Shown here one piece after another: positions 1 through 9,240 of a stretch of DNA of 37,316 bases. The DNA comes from GCA-2689995 sp964529325. Lineage in GTDB: Bacteria > Fidelibacterota > Marinisomatia > SCGC-AAA003-L08 > GCA-2689995. The translations under genes and the position numbers were made by a program. The first letter of the stretch is position 1; each line of letters starts with the position of its first letter. Under the pieces are notes generated by a model. That model was not told where the DNA came from and did not search any database. It was given only the letters and a program-made list of their open reading frames with translations. The stretch spans positions 1 through 37,316 of the forward strand of contig CAZGWH010000016.1 in NCBI GenBank assembly GCA_964529325.1, in the 5' to 3' direction.

Positions 1-134
1 AAAATAGTATTTAATGTTTTATTTAAACAACTCATTTAAATTTTTGGGCAAACTATAAAACTCTACCATTATTATTATAAAACATATTAATCTGTATTAT
101 TAACAAATTAAAAAACCGTAATTTATTATATCAG

Positions 135-1067
135 ATGACAACATATCTCATTAAAAGACTGCTTCATGGAATCCCTGTTATTTTTGGTGTAATGACAATT
201 TCCTTTATCATTTCATATATTATTCCTGGCGACCCTGTATTGGCATTGGTCGGGGATTTTTATGATGAAGAAACAATTGACCAATTAAGAAACGAACTTG
301 GATTAGACCAACCTATTATTATTCAATATTTCACATATATAAAAAATACTACAACAGGAAATTTAGGTTTATCATTTCAAACTAAATCATCTGTATTAAA
401 TCTTATTTTTGAAAAGCTATCCGTTACATTTACACTTTCAATTTTAGCAACGATATTTGCGTCAATTATCGGGATAATTATGGGTTTAATTTCTGCTCTT
501 AATTATCATCGGTTATTTGATAGAATTTTTATTTTAATTTCACTGATAGGAATATCCGCACCTGTTTTTTGGGTTGCTTTAATGCTTATTTTTTGGATTG
601 GCGTTGAGTGGCGGTTACTGCCACCTTCAGGGTATGGTGGATTGGTTTATTATGTTTTACCTGTAATTGCACTAGGGTCTCGGTCATTAGCAATGATTGC
701 TCGAAATACGCGTGCATTTATGTTAGATGTATTAAAAAAAGATTATATGAGAACAGCAAAATCAAAAGGGCTTTCAAATTTTAATATTTTATTCAAACAT
801 GGGTTAAAGAATTTATTAGTGCCTGTAATAACTATAATTGCCACAGATTTTGGAAGCTATTTATCTGGAGCTGTATTAACAGAGTCCATATTTGGATTAC
901 CAGGAATAGGAAGATTATTATTAAATGCAATTATGCAGAGAGATTTCCCCGTAATTCAAGGTACGGTTCTATTTATGGCATTAAGTTTTGTAATTATCAA
1001 TATACTCGTTGATTTAATTTATGGATGGGTTGATCCTCGAATTAGAGATGAAATTATAAATGGATAA
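135..1067 (+). CDS. ABC transporter permease, dipeptide/oligopeptide type (DppB-like)
   Basis: Inner-membrane permease half of an ABC importer of the peptide/opine/nickel class (binding-protein-dependent transport family). At 310 aa it has the usual family length. Hydrophobic segments lie near residues 9-30, 100-124, 134-158, 168-188, 230-255 and 282-302. The cytoplasmic coupling loop that docks on the ATPase is visible at about residues 204-211 (YMRTAKSKG), and the C-terminus ends in the typical YGWVDPRIR tail. Its last 8 bases overlap the next permease gene, so the two are translationally coupled. No binding protein or ATPase gene is inside the window; they may lie to the left or elsewhere. 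Substrate cannot be read from the sequence. No clear Shine-Dalgarno precedes the ATG. Confidence 0.93.
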   Translation: MTTYLIKRLLHGIPVIFGVMTISFIISYIIPGDPVLALVGDFYDEETIDQLRNELGLDQPIIIQYFTYIKNTTTGNLGLSFQTKSSVLNLIFEKLSVTFTLSILATIFASIIGIIMGLISALNYHRLFDRIFILISLIGISAPVFWVALMLIFWIGVEWRLLPPSGYGGLVYYVLPVIALGSRSLAMIARNTRAFMLDVLKKDYMRTAKSKGLSNFNILFKHGLKNLLVPVITIIATDFGSYLSGAVLTESIFGLPGIGRLLLNAIMQRDFPVIQGTVLFMALSFVIINILVDLIYGWVDPRIRDEIING

Positions 1068-1875
1068 AATATTTAATAAACTTCGTGTAGATATCTTTGC
1101 CCAAATTGGAATAGGGATATTATTAATATTTTTAATATTAAGTTTAATTCAATCTTTTTTGCCCTCACCATTTGAACAAAATTTAAAAATACGATTACTC
1201 GAAATTGGCAGTATAAATCATCTTTTAGGAACAGATCATTTTGGGAGAGATTTATTATCACGGCTTATTTATGGGATTAAAATTTCGATGGTTGCAGGAA
1301 TTTCAGGAAGTTTAATTTCTGCTTTTTTAGGTATTTCTATCGGTTCAATTTCGGGATATTTTGGAGGAAGAGTAGATACAATTCTCATGCGATTTACTGA
1401 TATGATTATGGGTTTTCCAACATTATTATTATTAATTGCTTTATCTACAGCACTTGAACCTGGATTAAAAACAGTAGTAATTGCAATAGGTGTTGTTTCT
1501 TGGCCAGGAATGGCTCGATTAGTACGAAGCCAGGTATTATCTATAAAGTCAGGTGAATTTATTCATGCTGCAAAATCATTGGGATATTCAGAGTTTTCAA
1601 TTTTACTAAAACATGTTTTACCAAATTGTATGGGGCCTATATTAATTTCATTTACACTGGGAATATCAGGAGCAATTATGGCAGAGGCGAGTTTATCATT
1701 TTTAGGATTAGGCACTCAACCACCTATGCCAAGTTGGGGAATAATGATTAGTGAAGGAAAAGATTTTTTAAGAATAGCACCAGCATTATCAATATTGCCG
1801 GGGTGTATAATTGCTCTCGCTGTAGTTGGGTTTAACCTTGTGGGTGAGGCCTTGCGTGATGCGTTGGAAAAGTGA
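1060..1875 (+). CDS. ABC transporter permease, dipeptide/oligopeptide type (DppC-like)
   Basis: Second permease of the same ABC importer, partner of the DppB-like protein just upstream (8-base overlap). At 271 aa it is typical of DppC/OppC. The N-terminal helix is followed by the family signature GTDHFGRD at about residues 57-64, and the ATPase-contacting loop HAAKSLG is at about 169-175. About five further membrane segments follow, and the C-terminal part has the usual GEALRD ending. The stop codon is one base from the stop of the convergent methyltransferase gene. The transported solute (di- or oligopeptide, nickel, or other) is not determinable here. Confidence 0.93.
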   Translation: MDKIFNKLRVDIFAQIGIGILLIFLILSLIQSFLPSPFEQNLKIRLLEIGSINHLLGTDHFGRDLLSRLIYGIKISMVAGISGSLISAFLGISIGSISGYFGGRVDTILMRFTDMIMGFPTLLLLIALSTALEPGLKTVVIAIGVVSWPGMARLVRSQVLSIKSGEFIHAAKSLGYSEFSILLKHVLPNCMGPILISFTLGISGAIMAEASLSFLGLGTQPPMPSWGIMISEGKDFLRIAPALSILPGCIIALAVVGFNLVGEALRDALEK

Positions 1876-1891
1876 ATTAAATTTTTAATTC
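1874..1891. terminator. AT-rich inverted repeat over two convergent stop codons
   Basis: GAATTAAA-TT-TTTAATTC is a perfect 8-base inverted repeat lying exactly over the stop codons of the permease gene (plus) and the methyltransferase gene (minus). It could act as a weak bidirectional terminator, but it is almost pure A/T with a 2-base centre, so it may equally be chance in this AT-rich sequence. Confidence 0.2.
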
Positions 1892-2626
1892 AAATATTTG
1901 TATTGTGCTTTCTTCACTAAATGGTTTCAAACTATAATCTCCCCAAATATTAAGTATTTCAAACCCTGCATCAATTAATAGTCGGTTCATTGTGTCTGGC
2001 CAATACATTCGTGTAGAAAAAGTATTTATTAAAAAATCTTTTCTTGTTTTTGAAGAATAATACCATGTGAGTTGATTTACCTCTTTATCGGGATCATAAT
2101 CATTTGTTTCTTCAATTAGAACTTCTTCATTAATTTGAGAATCAAAATATTCAATCGTTGGGTATCGTACATTTTTTGGTCTATAATAATGAAGTGGACT
2201 TGGCATATAAATATCAATATAAAACCTGCTATCTTTTCTTAAATGTTTTTTTACAGACTCTAAACATGCTTCACCGTCCTTATCCTTTAATAAATGAAGA
2301 AATGAATTATAACCAACAAAAACAGTATCAAACTTTTCATTTAAATCAAAATTAGAAATATCACCTTTAATAAATTTTCCATGAGGCTGAAAAGGAATTG
2401 CTTTTTCTGTTGATGCTTCACAAAATGTCTGTGAAAGCTCTAGTCCGGTTACTTGAAAACCCTCTCTTAATAATGGAATTGAAATCCGCCCTGTACCGCA
2501 CGCTAATTCTAAAACTTTATTGCCACATCCTTTTTTACATAGAAATTTCCACATTTCAAGGTCATCTTTTTTCCACCAATTTTCTTCATCATAACGAATA
2601 GGGTCATCATATATAGTTGTTTTAAT
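1877..2626 (-). CDS. Class I SAM-dependent methyltransferase, probable ATT start
   Basis: Rossmann-fold methyltransferase. Motif I VLELACGTG binds S-adenosylmethionine, and the acidic motif GLELS follows. The first ATG is at 2554 (225 aa), but the frame stays open upstream to 2626 and encodes a YDDPIRYDEENWW-type lead-in that normally precedes motif I in this family. There is no ATG, GTG or TTG in that stretch. I place the start at ATT 2626, which shares a base with the upstream TPR stop (ATTAA) and sits 9 bases after GAGG; this gives about 249 aa. The substrate is unknown. It is the last gene of the dnaE-dtd-B12-carboxyltransferase-TPR run. Function is confident at fold level only; the start is inferred. 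Confidence 0.82.
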   Translation of the reverse strand: MKTTIYDDPIRYDEENWWKKDDLEMWKFLCKKGCGNKVLELACGTGRISIPLLREGFQVTGLELSQTFCEASTEKAIPFQPHGKFIKGDISNFDLNEKFDTVFVGYNSFLHLLKDKDGEACLESVKKHLRKDSRFYIDIYMPSPLHYYRPKNVRYPTIEYFDSQINEEVLIEETNDYDPDKEVNQLTWYYSSKTRKDFLINTFSTRMYWPDTMNRLLIDAGFEILNIWGDYSLKPFSEESTIQIFELKI

Positions 2627-3299
2627 TTTTATCTGCCTCTAATTGTGTTTTTATTGCTTCGTTTATTTGAACCCGCATCGTTTTTAATCGTCGTTTATTT
2701 CCACTTTTCTGCTCTACCATTTTTAAAACTTCTAATGCTTGATGGAAATAGCCTTGATTTTGATATACCTCTGCAAGTGTAAATGTTGCCATCCTCATAC
2801 TAATTGGAACAACTTCTTCAAGAATTTCAATTGGTTGTGGTTCAATTTTCAATTTTTTTGGTTGAGCAGATTTTTTTTCTTGAACAGGTTTCTGAGGGTT
2901 AGTAACAATATTTTTAAGCCAAGTTGCACATTCATTATCATTTGGTTTAACTTTAAGAAGTGATAAAACCGTATCTTTGATAGTGTTTTCACTTCGACTT
3001 AAATCTCTTTGAATGCGAAATAGTAATTTCCATGCGTTAATATGAGCTGAATGACGATTTACAATAAATTTTAAAGTTTTTTCCGCTCCAAGTAAATTTG
3101 CTTCTAATATTTGTATTTGAGCCATAATAAAATTTCCTTCAATTGACTCAGGGGAAATTCCTAAACCCTTTTGGCAGACAGAAAGAGCTTTTTTTAATTC
3201 TTTATCTTTTAAATAAATATGAGAAAGTACAGGGAAAAATGCAGATCCTGGGTCTTGATTTACTTGTTCAATTAACCACTCTTTATCAAATACTGACAT
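2622..3299 (-). CDS. Tetratricopeptide-repeat (TPR) protein
   Basis: 225 aa, no signal peptide, so probably cytosolic. The N-terminal half reads as helical TPR-type repeats (for example ALSVCQKGLGISPESIEGNF and AEKTLKFIVNRHSAHINAWK). A Lys/Pro/Gln/Glu-rich linker follows near residues 135-160, then one more TPR-like unit (ATFTLAEVYQNQGYFHQALEVL) near 170-190. Such proteins are protein-binding scaffolds; no catalytic motif is visible. Its ATG overlaps the stop of the carboxyltransferase gene by one base (TAATG), so translation is coupled. Partner unknown. Confidence 0.78.
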   Translation of the reverse strand: MSVFDKEWLIEQVNQDPGSAFFPVLSHIYLKDKELKKALSVCQKGLGISPESIEGNFIMAQIQILEANLLGAEKTLKFIVNRHSAHINAWKLLFRIQRDLSRSENTIKDTVLSLLKVKPNDNECATWLKNIVTNPQKPVQEKKSAQPKKLKIEPQPIEILEEVVPISMRMATFTLAEVYQNQGYFHQALEVLKMVEQKSGNKRRLKTMRVQINEAIKTQLEADKN

Positions 3300-4792
3300 T
3301 ATAACGGAATATTTCCATGTTTCTTTTTAGGATTTGTATCCACTTTTGTTTTTAGGAGCTCAAGCCCACTAATAATTCGCACTCTTGTTTCTGATGGTTC
3401 AATTACATCATCAATATATCCTCTTTTTGCAGCAACAAATGGATTTGCAAATTTATCTCGATATTCTTCAATTAATGAGGCCATTTTTTCTTCTGGGTTT
3501 TCCGCATCTTTAATTTTATTTTTCCAAATAATTTCTACAGCACCCCTTGGACCCATCACTGCAATTTCTGCTGTTGGCCATGCAAAATTAAAATCTGCTC
3601 GAATATGTTTAGATGACATTACATCATACGCTCCACCATAAGCTTTTCGAGTGATAATAGTAATTTTAGCTACGGTTGCTTCTGCAAATGCATATAATAA
3701 TTTAGCACCATGTTTTATTATTCCACCCCATTCTTGATCTGTTCCAGGTAAAAATCCAGGCACATCTACAAATGTAATAATTGGAATATTAAATGAATCA
3801 CAAAACCGAACAAATCGAGCACCTTTTAAAGAGGAATCAATATCTAAAACACCTGCTAAATGTGCAGGTTGGTTTGCAACAACCCCAACGGATTTTCCAT
3901 TCATTCGTGCAAAACCAACTAAAATATTTGGTGCATAATTTTTATGAACTTCAAAAAATGAATCTTTGTCCATAATTTTTGAAATTATAAGATGCATATC
4001 ATACGGTTTATTAGGATTTGAAGGAATAATTGAATTAATACCCTCCATATTAGGTTCATTGTTTTCTTGAATAATTACAGGAGGAGATTCCATATTATTT
4101 AATGGTAAATATGACATTAATTTTCTTATTCCACCTAATAATTCAACCTCATTATTACACATAAAATGAGAAACACCCGAACGACCTGAATGAGTTTCTG
4201 CCCCACCTAAGTCTTCCATTGAAACATTTTCATGCGTTACAGTTTTTACTACATTTGGACCTGTAACAAACATATGGCTTGTTTTTTTAGCCATAAATAT
4301 AAAATCAGTAATTGCAGGAGAATACACTGCTCCACCTGCACATGGCCCAAGAATTGCAGAAATTTGAGGAACAACACCCGATGCAAGCGTGTTTTTTAGA
4401 AAAATATCAGCATATCCTGCTAAACTGACAACACCTTCTTGAATTCTTGCACCTCCAGAATCATTTAATCCTATAACAGGCGCACCGACCTTTAATGCGA
4501 GATCCATAATTTTGCATATTTTTTCTGAAAATGTTTCTGAAAGCGATCCTCCAAAAATGGTAAAATCTTGAGAAAATACAAAAACTTTTCGGTTGTAAAT
4601 TAGTCCATATCCTGTTACTACCCCATCAGTTAAATAGCGTTGTTCTTCAAGGCCAAAATCTGAACAACGATGTTCAACAAAAGGGTCAAGCTCCACAAAT
4701 GAGTTTTTATCTAAAAGAATTTCTATTCGTTCTCTTGCGGTAAGCTTTCCTTTTTCATGTTGTTTTTTAAGCCGAGCATCACCCCCACCCAT
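3299..4792 (-). CDS. Acyl-CoA carboxylase carboxyltransferase (PccB/MmdA family)
   Basis: Carboxyltransferase subunit of a biotin-dependent acyl-CoA carboxylase, most like propionyl-CoA carboxylase beta or methylmalonyl-CoA decarboxylase alpha. It moves CO2 between biotin and an acyl-CoA. Visible family motifs are KGKLTARERI near the N-terminus, DSGGARIQEG, GPCAGGAVYSPA, DVPGFLPGTDQE and AYGGAYDVM. The ATG at 4792 gives 497 aa, slightly short. The frame is open 20 codons further up and encodes the usual N-terminal helix (YDELKNVLHQKRLESK), reachable only from ATC at 4852. It follows the B12-binding mutase subunit, which fits a propionyl-CoA/methylmalonyl-CoA pathway. No biotin carboxylase or biotin carrier gene is in the window. 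Propionyl- versus acetyl-CoA specificity is not settled. Confidence 0.93.
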   Translation of the reverse strand: MGGGDARLKKQHEKGKLTARERIEILLDKNSFVELDPFVEHRCSDFGLEEQRYLTDGVVTGYGLIYNRKVFVFSQDFTIFGGSLSETFSEKICKIMDLALKVGAPVIGLNDSGGARIQEGVVSLAGYADIFLKNTLASGVVPQISAILGPCAGGAVYSPAITDFIFMAKKTSHMFVTGPNVVKTVTHENVSMEDLGGAETHSGRSGVSHFMCNNEVELLGGIRKLMSYLPLNNMESPPVIIQENNEPNMEGINSIIPSNPNKPYDMHLIISKIMDKDSFFEVHKNYAPNILVGFARMNGKSVGVVANQPAHLAGVLDIDSSLKGARFVRFCDSFNIPIITFVDVPGFLPGTDQEWGGIIKHGAKLLYAFAEATVAKITIITRKAYGGAYDVMSSKHIRADFNFAWPTAEIAVMGPRGAVEIIWKNKIKDAENPEEKMASLIEEYRDKFANPFVAAKRGYIDDVIEPSETRVRIISGLELLKTKVDTNPKKKHGNIPL

Positions 4793-4841
4793 TTTAGATT
4801 CTAATCGTTTTTGATGGAGAACATTTTTTAATTCATCATAA

Positions 4842-5246
4842 TTATGATCGATTTTCTTTTACCCACCCTTCAATATAGTCAATAGTTGTTTGGAGAGAAG
4901 TCCCTGGTCCAAACAATTTACCCACGCCTATTTTCATTAAACTTTCAATGTCTTGCTCTGGAATTATTCCACCACCAGTTAATAATCGGTCTCCGATACC
5001 TTCTTTTTTCATCAACTCTAAAACACGAGGGAAAATAGTCATGTGAGCACCACTTAAAATGGATAGTGCAATAACATCAGCATCTTCTTGAACGGATGCA
5101 CTGACAATCATTTCGGGGGTTTGCCTCAATCCAAGATAAATAACTTCCATTCCTGCTTCAATAAATGCTCTTGCCAATATTTTTATTCCTCGGTCATGCC
5201 CATCTAAGCCAGGTTTAGCCATAATTACGCGAATTTTTCGCTTCAT
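4842..5246 (-). CDS. Methylmalonyl-CoA mutase, stand-alone B12-binding subunit
   Basis: Small subunit carrying only the cobalamin-binding domain of an acyl-CoA mutase (134 aa, full length for this type). The DxHxxG motif is intact: D15, H17 (lower axial cobalt ligand) and G20 in KPGLDGHDRG. It is followed by the SxL segment (ALSILSG) and the GG motif (LLTGGG). In this architecture, known from archaea and some bacteria, the catalytic large subunit is a separate protein; it is not in the window. The gene abuts the dtd stop directly (TAA-ATG), and its own end overlaps the probable start of the carboxyltransferase gene. It implies vitamin B12 use and interconversion of succinyl-CoA and methylmalonyl-CoA. 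Confidence 0.92.
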   Translation of the reverse strand: MKRKIRVIMAKPGLDGHDRGIKILARAFIEAGMEVIYLGLRQTPEMIVSASVQEDADVIALSILSGAHMTIFPRVLELMKKEGIGDRLLTGGGIIPEQDIESLMKIGVGKLFGPGTSLQTTIDYIEGWVKENRS

Positions 5247-5693
5247 TTATTTTTCCTTACTATTTAATACAAAAGTAACAGGGCCATCATTTAATATATG
5301 AACAGCCATTGTTGCACCAAAAGAACCATTTTGCACAGGTATATTATAATTTTTTAATTGTTGAATAAAATATTTATAAAGCTCATTTGCTATATCCGGT
5401 TTTGCTGAGTGTGAAAACCCTGGGCGGTTTCCTTTTCGCCAATCTGCACATAATGTGAATTGACTTATTACTAAAGCTGAACCATTTACATCCTGAATTG
5501 ATAAATTCATCGCCTTTTTCTCATCAGGAAAAATACGAAAGTCTGAGATTTTTTTTGTAAGAAATTCGACATCACTTTTTCCATCAGAATCTACCACGCC
5601 TAAAAGAATATTTAGCCCATACCCAATTTGACCAATAATTTGATTATCTACCTCCACTTTAGAACTTTTTACTCTTTGTAAAACAGCAATCAA
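5247..5693 (-). CDS. dtd: D-aminoacyl-tRNA deacylase (Dtd)
   Basis: Cytosolic proofreading enzyme that hydrolyses D-amino acids (and glycine mischarged on tRNA-Ala) from tRNA. At 148 aa it has the usual length. It starts at TTG 5693 (MIAVLQRV, the standard opening of the family). The core motifs SQFTL (residues about 78-82) and GPVTF near the C-terminus, which carries the Gly-cisPro pair, are both present. It lies one base after the dnaE stop, in the middle of the dnaE-to-methyltransferase operon. Confidence 0.96.
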   Translation of the reverse strand: MIAVLQRVKSSKVEVDNQIIGQIGYGLNILLGVVDSDGKSDVEFLTKKISDFRIFPDEKKAMNLSIQDVNGSALVISQFTLCADWRKGNRPGFSHSAKPDIANELYKYFIQQLKNYNIPVQNGSFGATMAVHILNDGPVTFVLNSKEK

Positions 5694-5694
5694 A

Positions 5695-8600
5695 TTAGCT
5701 TATCCAAACATTGTTATCAGATGTAAGTTCTCGTAAGTTTTTAATAAATGCTTTAGATGGGTTTACAAGACAATTATTTGAAACGACTCGCTCTAATGAA
5801 TTTCCATCATCAAGGCAAAAAATTAACTTACAATATCCTTTATTATCTTTTGCAAGTTTGAATAATTGAGAAATTAGTTTAGGGTCTTTAAATTGTTGTT
5901 CTAATTTTATATTTATGCGTTTACTTAATATTTTTCTTACATCTTTTATTGGAATAAATCGATTAGCATTTAATAAAAGAGATTCTCCATCTTCAAACCG
6001 GTTAGAAATAGAAGCAATGAGAAAAACCATTTTATCAACTTTTATTAAATCCATGTGTTTTTCGTAAACATCCGCAAATGCAAAGATTTCACATTTTCCA
6101 ATTTTTCCCTCAATAGTTACAATTGCCCATGGCCTATTTTTTTTATCAAATAATTGCCTTACATTTGTAATAATCCCACCAACTCGAATTTCTTTAGGTA
6201 GTCTTTTTGAATCAAAATCAATCAAATTAACATTGTTAAATTCTTTCATATCATCAAAATATTTTTCAAGAGGGTGCCCTGAAAGATAAAACCCAATCAA
6301 TTCTTTTTCTCGAATCAGTTTTTCTTCTTGGCTCCATTCATCAATATCAGGTAAAACAGGCTCTGGAATTACTGTTGCCATGCTTGCACCAAATAAACTT
6401 GCTTGGTCAGAATTCATATCTTGAATATATTTTTGACCAAATTTTACACTGGAGTCCACAGCTTCAAATTTTTGTGCTCTGTGTCCTTTTAAACTATCAC
6501 AAGCTCCAGCTACAATTAAACTTTCTAATACTTTTCGGTTTGCAGATTGGGATTCTACTTGCTTGCTAATATCAAAAATAGTAGTAAATAGCCCCTTTTT
6601 TTCTCGAATATCAACAATTCCACCAACTGCTTTTAGCCCTACATTTTTTATTGCTGAAAGCCCAAAACTAATTTTTTTACCTGAAATTGCTCTAAATTCG
6701 GGAAATGAAATATTGACATTAGGAGGCTCAACATCTATACCCATTTCTTTTGCTTCACTAATTAAGGTTACAATTCGATCAATGTCATTCATTTCAGTAT
6801 TCATATTTGAAGCGAGAAATTCAGCAGGATAATGAGTTTTTAACCAAGCGGTTTGGTAGGCAACAAGAGCATAGGCTGTAGAATGACTTTTGTTAAAACC
6901 ATATTGAGCAAATTTTTCCAATAAATCAAAAATTTCAACAGCTCGTTTTTTATCTATTTTTTGTTTTACAGCACCTTCCACAAAGTCAACTTTAAAGGCT
7001 GCCATTAAATCAGCTTTTTTCTTACCCATGGCACGACGCATCATATCACCCTGAGCCAAACTAAAGCCACCAATTTTTTGACTGATTTCCATTACCTGTT
7101 CTTGATAAACAATAATACCATAAGTTTCTTTTAAAATTGGCTCTAACGATGGATGTAAAAATACAATTTTAGAATTACCATGTTTCCGTGCAATAAACTC
7201 TGGAATATTTTGCATTGGACCAGGACGATAAAGTGCATTCATCGCAATTAAATCTTCAACACATGTCGGTTTTAATTGTTTTAAATATTCACGCATTCCA
7301 CCTGATTCAAATTGAAAAACCCCAATTGACCTTCCGCTTGCAAATAAATCAAATGTTTTAGAATCCTCTAAATTTAATTTATCAATTTCAATTTTAATAT
7401 TGTGATTTCGTTCAATTGCTTTAACTGCTTTATTAATTACGGTTAGATTCCGAAGACCCAAAAAGTCCATTTTTAATAGACCCAATTCTTCAAGTTCATT
7501 CATTTCAACTTGAGTAGCAACATCGTTTGTTCCTGGTGGTTTATAAAGAGGAACATAGTCTGTTAATGGCCCTGGAGCAATTACAACGCCTGCTGCATGT
7601 GTGGAGGAATGTCTATGAAGTCCCTCTAATATTTTTGAATATTTAATTAACTCACGATGAGTTTCATCTTGAGATGATATTAAAGAAAGTTCCTTATTTA
7701 GCTTCATTGCTTTTGTTAATGTCATTTTAGGATCGGTGGGAATTAGCTTTGCAATTCGGTCAACTTCTCCATAAGACATCCCCAAAACCCGCCCTACATC
7801 TCGAACGACAGACTTGGCTTTCATTGTGCCAAAAGTAATAATTTGAGCTACAGAATCATGACCATATCGCTCTTTAATATAATCAATTACTTGCTGTCTG
7901 CCTTCAACACAAAAATCAATATCAATATCGGGCATAGAAACTCGTTCAGGATTTAAAAACCGTTCAAATAGTAAATTATATTTAATCGGGTCAACATCTG
8001 TAATACCAGTAGTATAGGCTACAATTGAACCTGCAGCCGACCCTCTTCCTGGACCAACAGGAATAGTTTGGTTTTTAGCATATTTAACAAAATCCATTGT
8101 AATAAGAAAATATCCCGCAAACCCCATTTTTTTTATAACATTGAGTTCATAATCAAGTCTTTTTTGAACAATTGGAGTTATGTTTTTATATCTTTCCGCT
8201 AACCCTTGTTGACATAAAATTCGTAAATAATCATCTGCAGAGCTTGCACCAGAATTATCAGGAATTGGAAAGCGAGGGAGATGATAATCGCCCATTGGAA
8301 TATCTACACTACATTGTTCTGCAATTTTTAAAGTATTTTCTAAGGCTTCTGGAGTATCTTTAAATAGTGCATACATTTCATCTGTTGATTTAATGTAGAA
8401 TTGCCGTGGTTCATAACGCATTCTATTTGGATCATCTCTATCTTTTCCTGTTCCAAGGCAAAATAATACATCATGTGCTTCCCAGTGATCTTCTTGTGCA
8501 TAATGGCAGTCGTTTGTACAGATTAATGGTAAGTTTAAATCTTTAGATAATTTTTTTAGAACAGCATGAGAACTTTTTTCCTCTTCTATTTCATGGTTTT

Positions 8601-9138
8601 GCATTTCTAAATAAAATCGCCCAGGAAAGATTTCAGAGTATTCTATTGCGGCTTTTCGGGCATTATCATAATCACCTATCGAGGCATAATGGGTAACTTC
8701 TCCTGCAAGACATGCCGTTGTTGCTATTAAACCTTCGTTATATTTTTTTAATAGTTCTTTATCTACACGAGGCCGATAATAAAAACCTTCAAGATAACCA
8801 ATTGAAACAAGTTTCATCAGGTTTTTATAACCAATTTCATTTTGGCAAAGAAGTATTAAATGATTATAACCCCATTTTTTTCCAGAAGCGGTGGTAACTT
8901 GTTTTTTTTCATTATGTTTACCAACAGATACATAAATTTCACACCCTAATATTGGTTTAATCCCTTTTTTTCGAGCAGATTTATAGAAAGGTATCATTGA
9001 AAATAAATTACCATGCTCCGTTACAGCAATAGAATCCATTTTTAAATCTGAAAGGGTAGAACACATTTGCTCAATTGATTGAGCCCCATCTAATAAAGAG
9101 AAGTCTGTATGATTGTGTAAGTGTATAAAATCGGTCAT
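5695..9138 (-). CDS. dnaE: DNA polymerase III alpha subunit (DnaE)
   Basis: Replicative DNA polymerase catalytic subunit, 1147 aa, normal for DnaE1. The N-terminal PHP domain shows H6, H8 and H10 (HLHNHTDFS). The palm domain has GPGRGSAAGS near residue 360 and the catalytic PDIDIDF, with D404 and D406. Further along are the fingers, the beta-clamp-binding region, and an OB-fold (about residues 985-1065) before a divergent C-terminal domain. It heads the minus-strand operon and its promoter must lie in the 9139-9300 gap. Nothing looks truncated. Co-transcription of dnaE with dtd and propionate-metabolism genes is worth noting but may be incidental. Confidence 0.98.
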   Translation of the reverse strand: MTDFIHLHNHTDFSLLDGAQSIEQMCSTLSDLKMDSIAVTEHGNLFSMIPFYKSARKKGIKPILGCEIYVSVGKHNEKKQVTTASGKKWGYNHLILLCQNEIGYKNLMKLVSIGYLEGFYYRPRVDKELLKKYNEGLIATTACLAGEVTHYASIGDYDNARKAAIEYSEIFPGRFYLEMQNHEIEEEKSSHAVLKKLSKDLNLPLICTNDCHYAQEDHWEAHDVLFCLGTGKDRDDPNRMRYEPRQFYIKSTDEMYALFKDTPEALENTLKIAEQCSVDIPMGDYHLPRFPIPDNSGASSADDYLRILCQQGLAERYKNITPIVQKRLDYELNVIKKMGFAGYFLITMDFVKYAKNQTIPVGPGRGSAAGSIVAYTTGITDVDPIKYNLLFERFLNPERVSMPDIDIDFCVEGRQQVIDYIKERYGHDSVAQIITFGTMKAKSVVRDVGRVLGMSYGEVDRIAKLIPTDPKMTLTKAMKLNKELSLISSQDETHRELIKYSKILEGLHRHSSTHAAGVVIAPGPLTDYVPLYKPPGTNDVATQVEMNELEELGLLKMDFLGLRNLTVINKAVKAIERNHNIKIEIDKLNLEDSKTFDLFASGRSIGVFQFESGGMREYLKQLKPTCVEDLIAMNALYRPGPMQNIPEFIARKHGNSKIVFLHPSLEPILKETYGIIVYQEQVMEISQKIGGFSLAQGDMMRRAMGKKKADLMAAFKVDFVEGAVKQKIDKKRAVEIFDLLEKFAQYGFNKSHSTAYALVAYQTAWLKTHYPAEFLASNMNTEMNDIDRIVTLISEAKEMGIDVEPPNVNISFPEFRAISGKKISFGLSAIKNVGLKAVGGIVDIREKKGLFTTIFDISKQVESQSANRKVLESLIVAGACDSLKGHRAQKFEAVDSSVKFGQKYIQDMNSDQASLFGASMATVIPEPVLPDIDEWSQEEKLIREKELIGFYLSGHPLEKYFDDMKEFNNVNLIDFDSKRLPKEIRVGGIITNVRQLFDKKNRPWAIVTIEGKIGKCEIFAFADVYEKHMDLIKVDKMVFLIASISNRFEDGESLLLNANRFIPIKDVRKILSKRINIKLEQQFKDPKLISQLFKLAKDNKGYCKLIFCLDDGNSLERVVSNNCLVNPSKAFIKNLRELTSDNNVWIS

Positions 9139-9240
9139 ATTTTAAGTGATTATTGTTAAATGCAAGGTGTTAATTTTAAGCCATAATTTGGCTCATCACA
9201 TAATGTAGATTTTGAAAAAATTAGTTTATTTTTATTATTT

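Noticed and set aside
1..134. Promoter upstream of the first permease gene
   Set aside because: Several TA-rich hexamers exist, but no -35/-10 pair stands out from the AT-rich background; the gene could also be internal to an operon starting outside the window.
6563..6832. 89-codon plus-strand frame inside dnaE
   Set aside because: It is antisense to strongly conserved DnaE sequence, with no ribosome site or recognisable product; a shadow frame.
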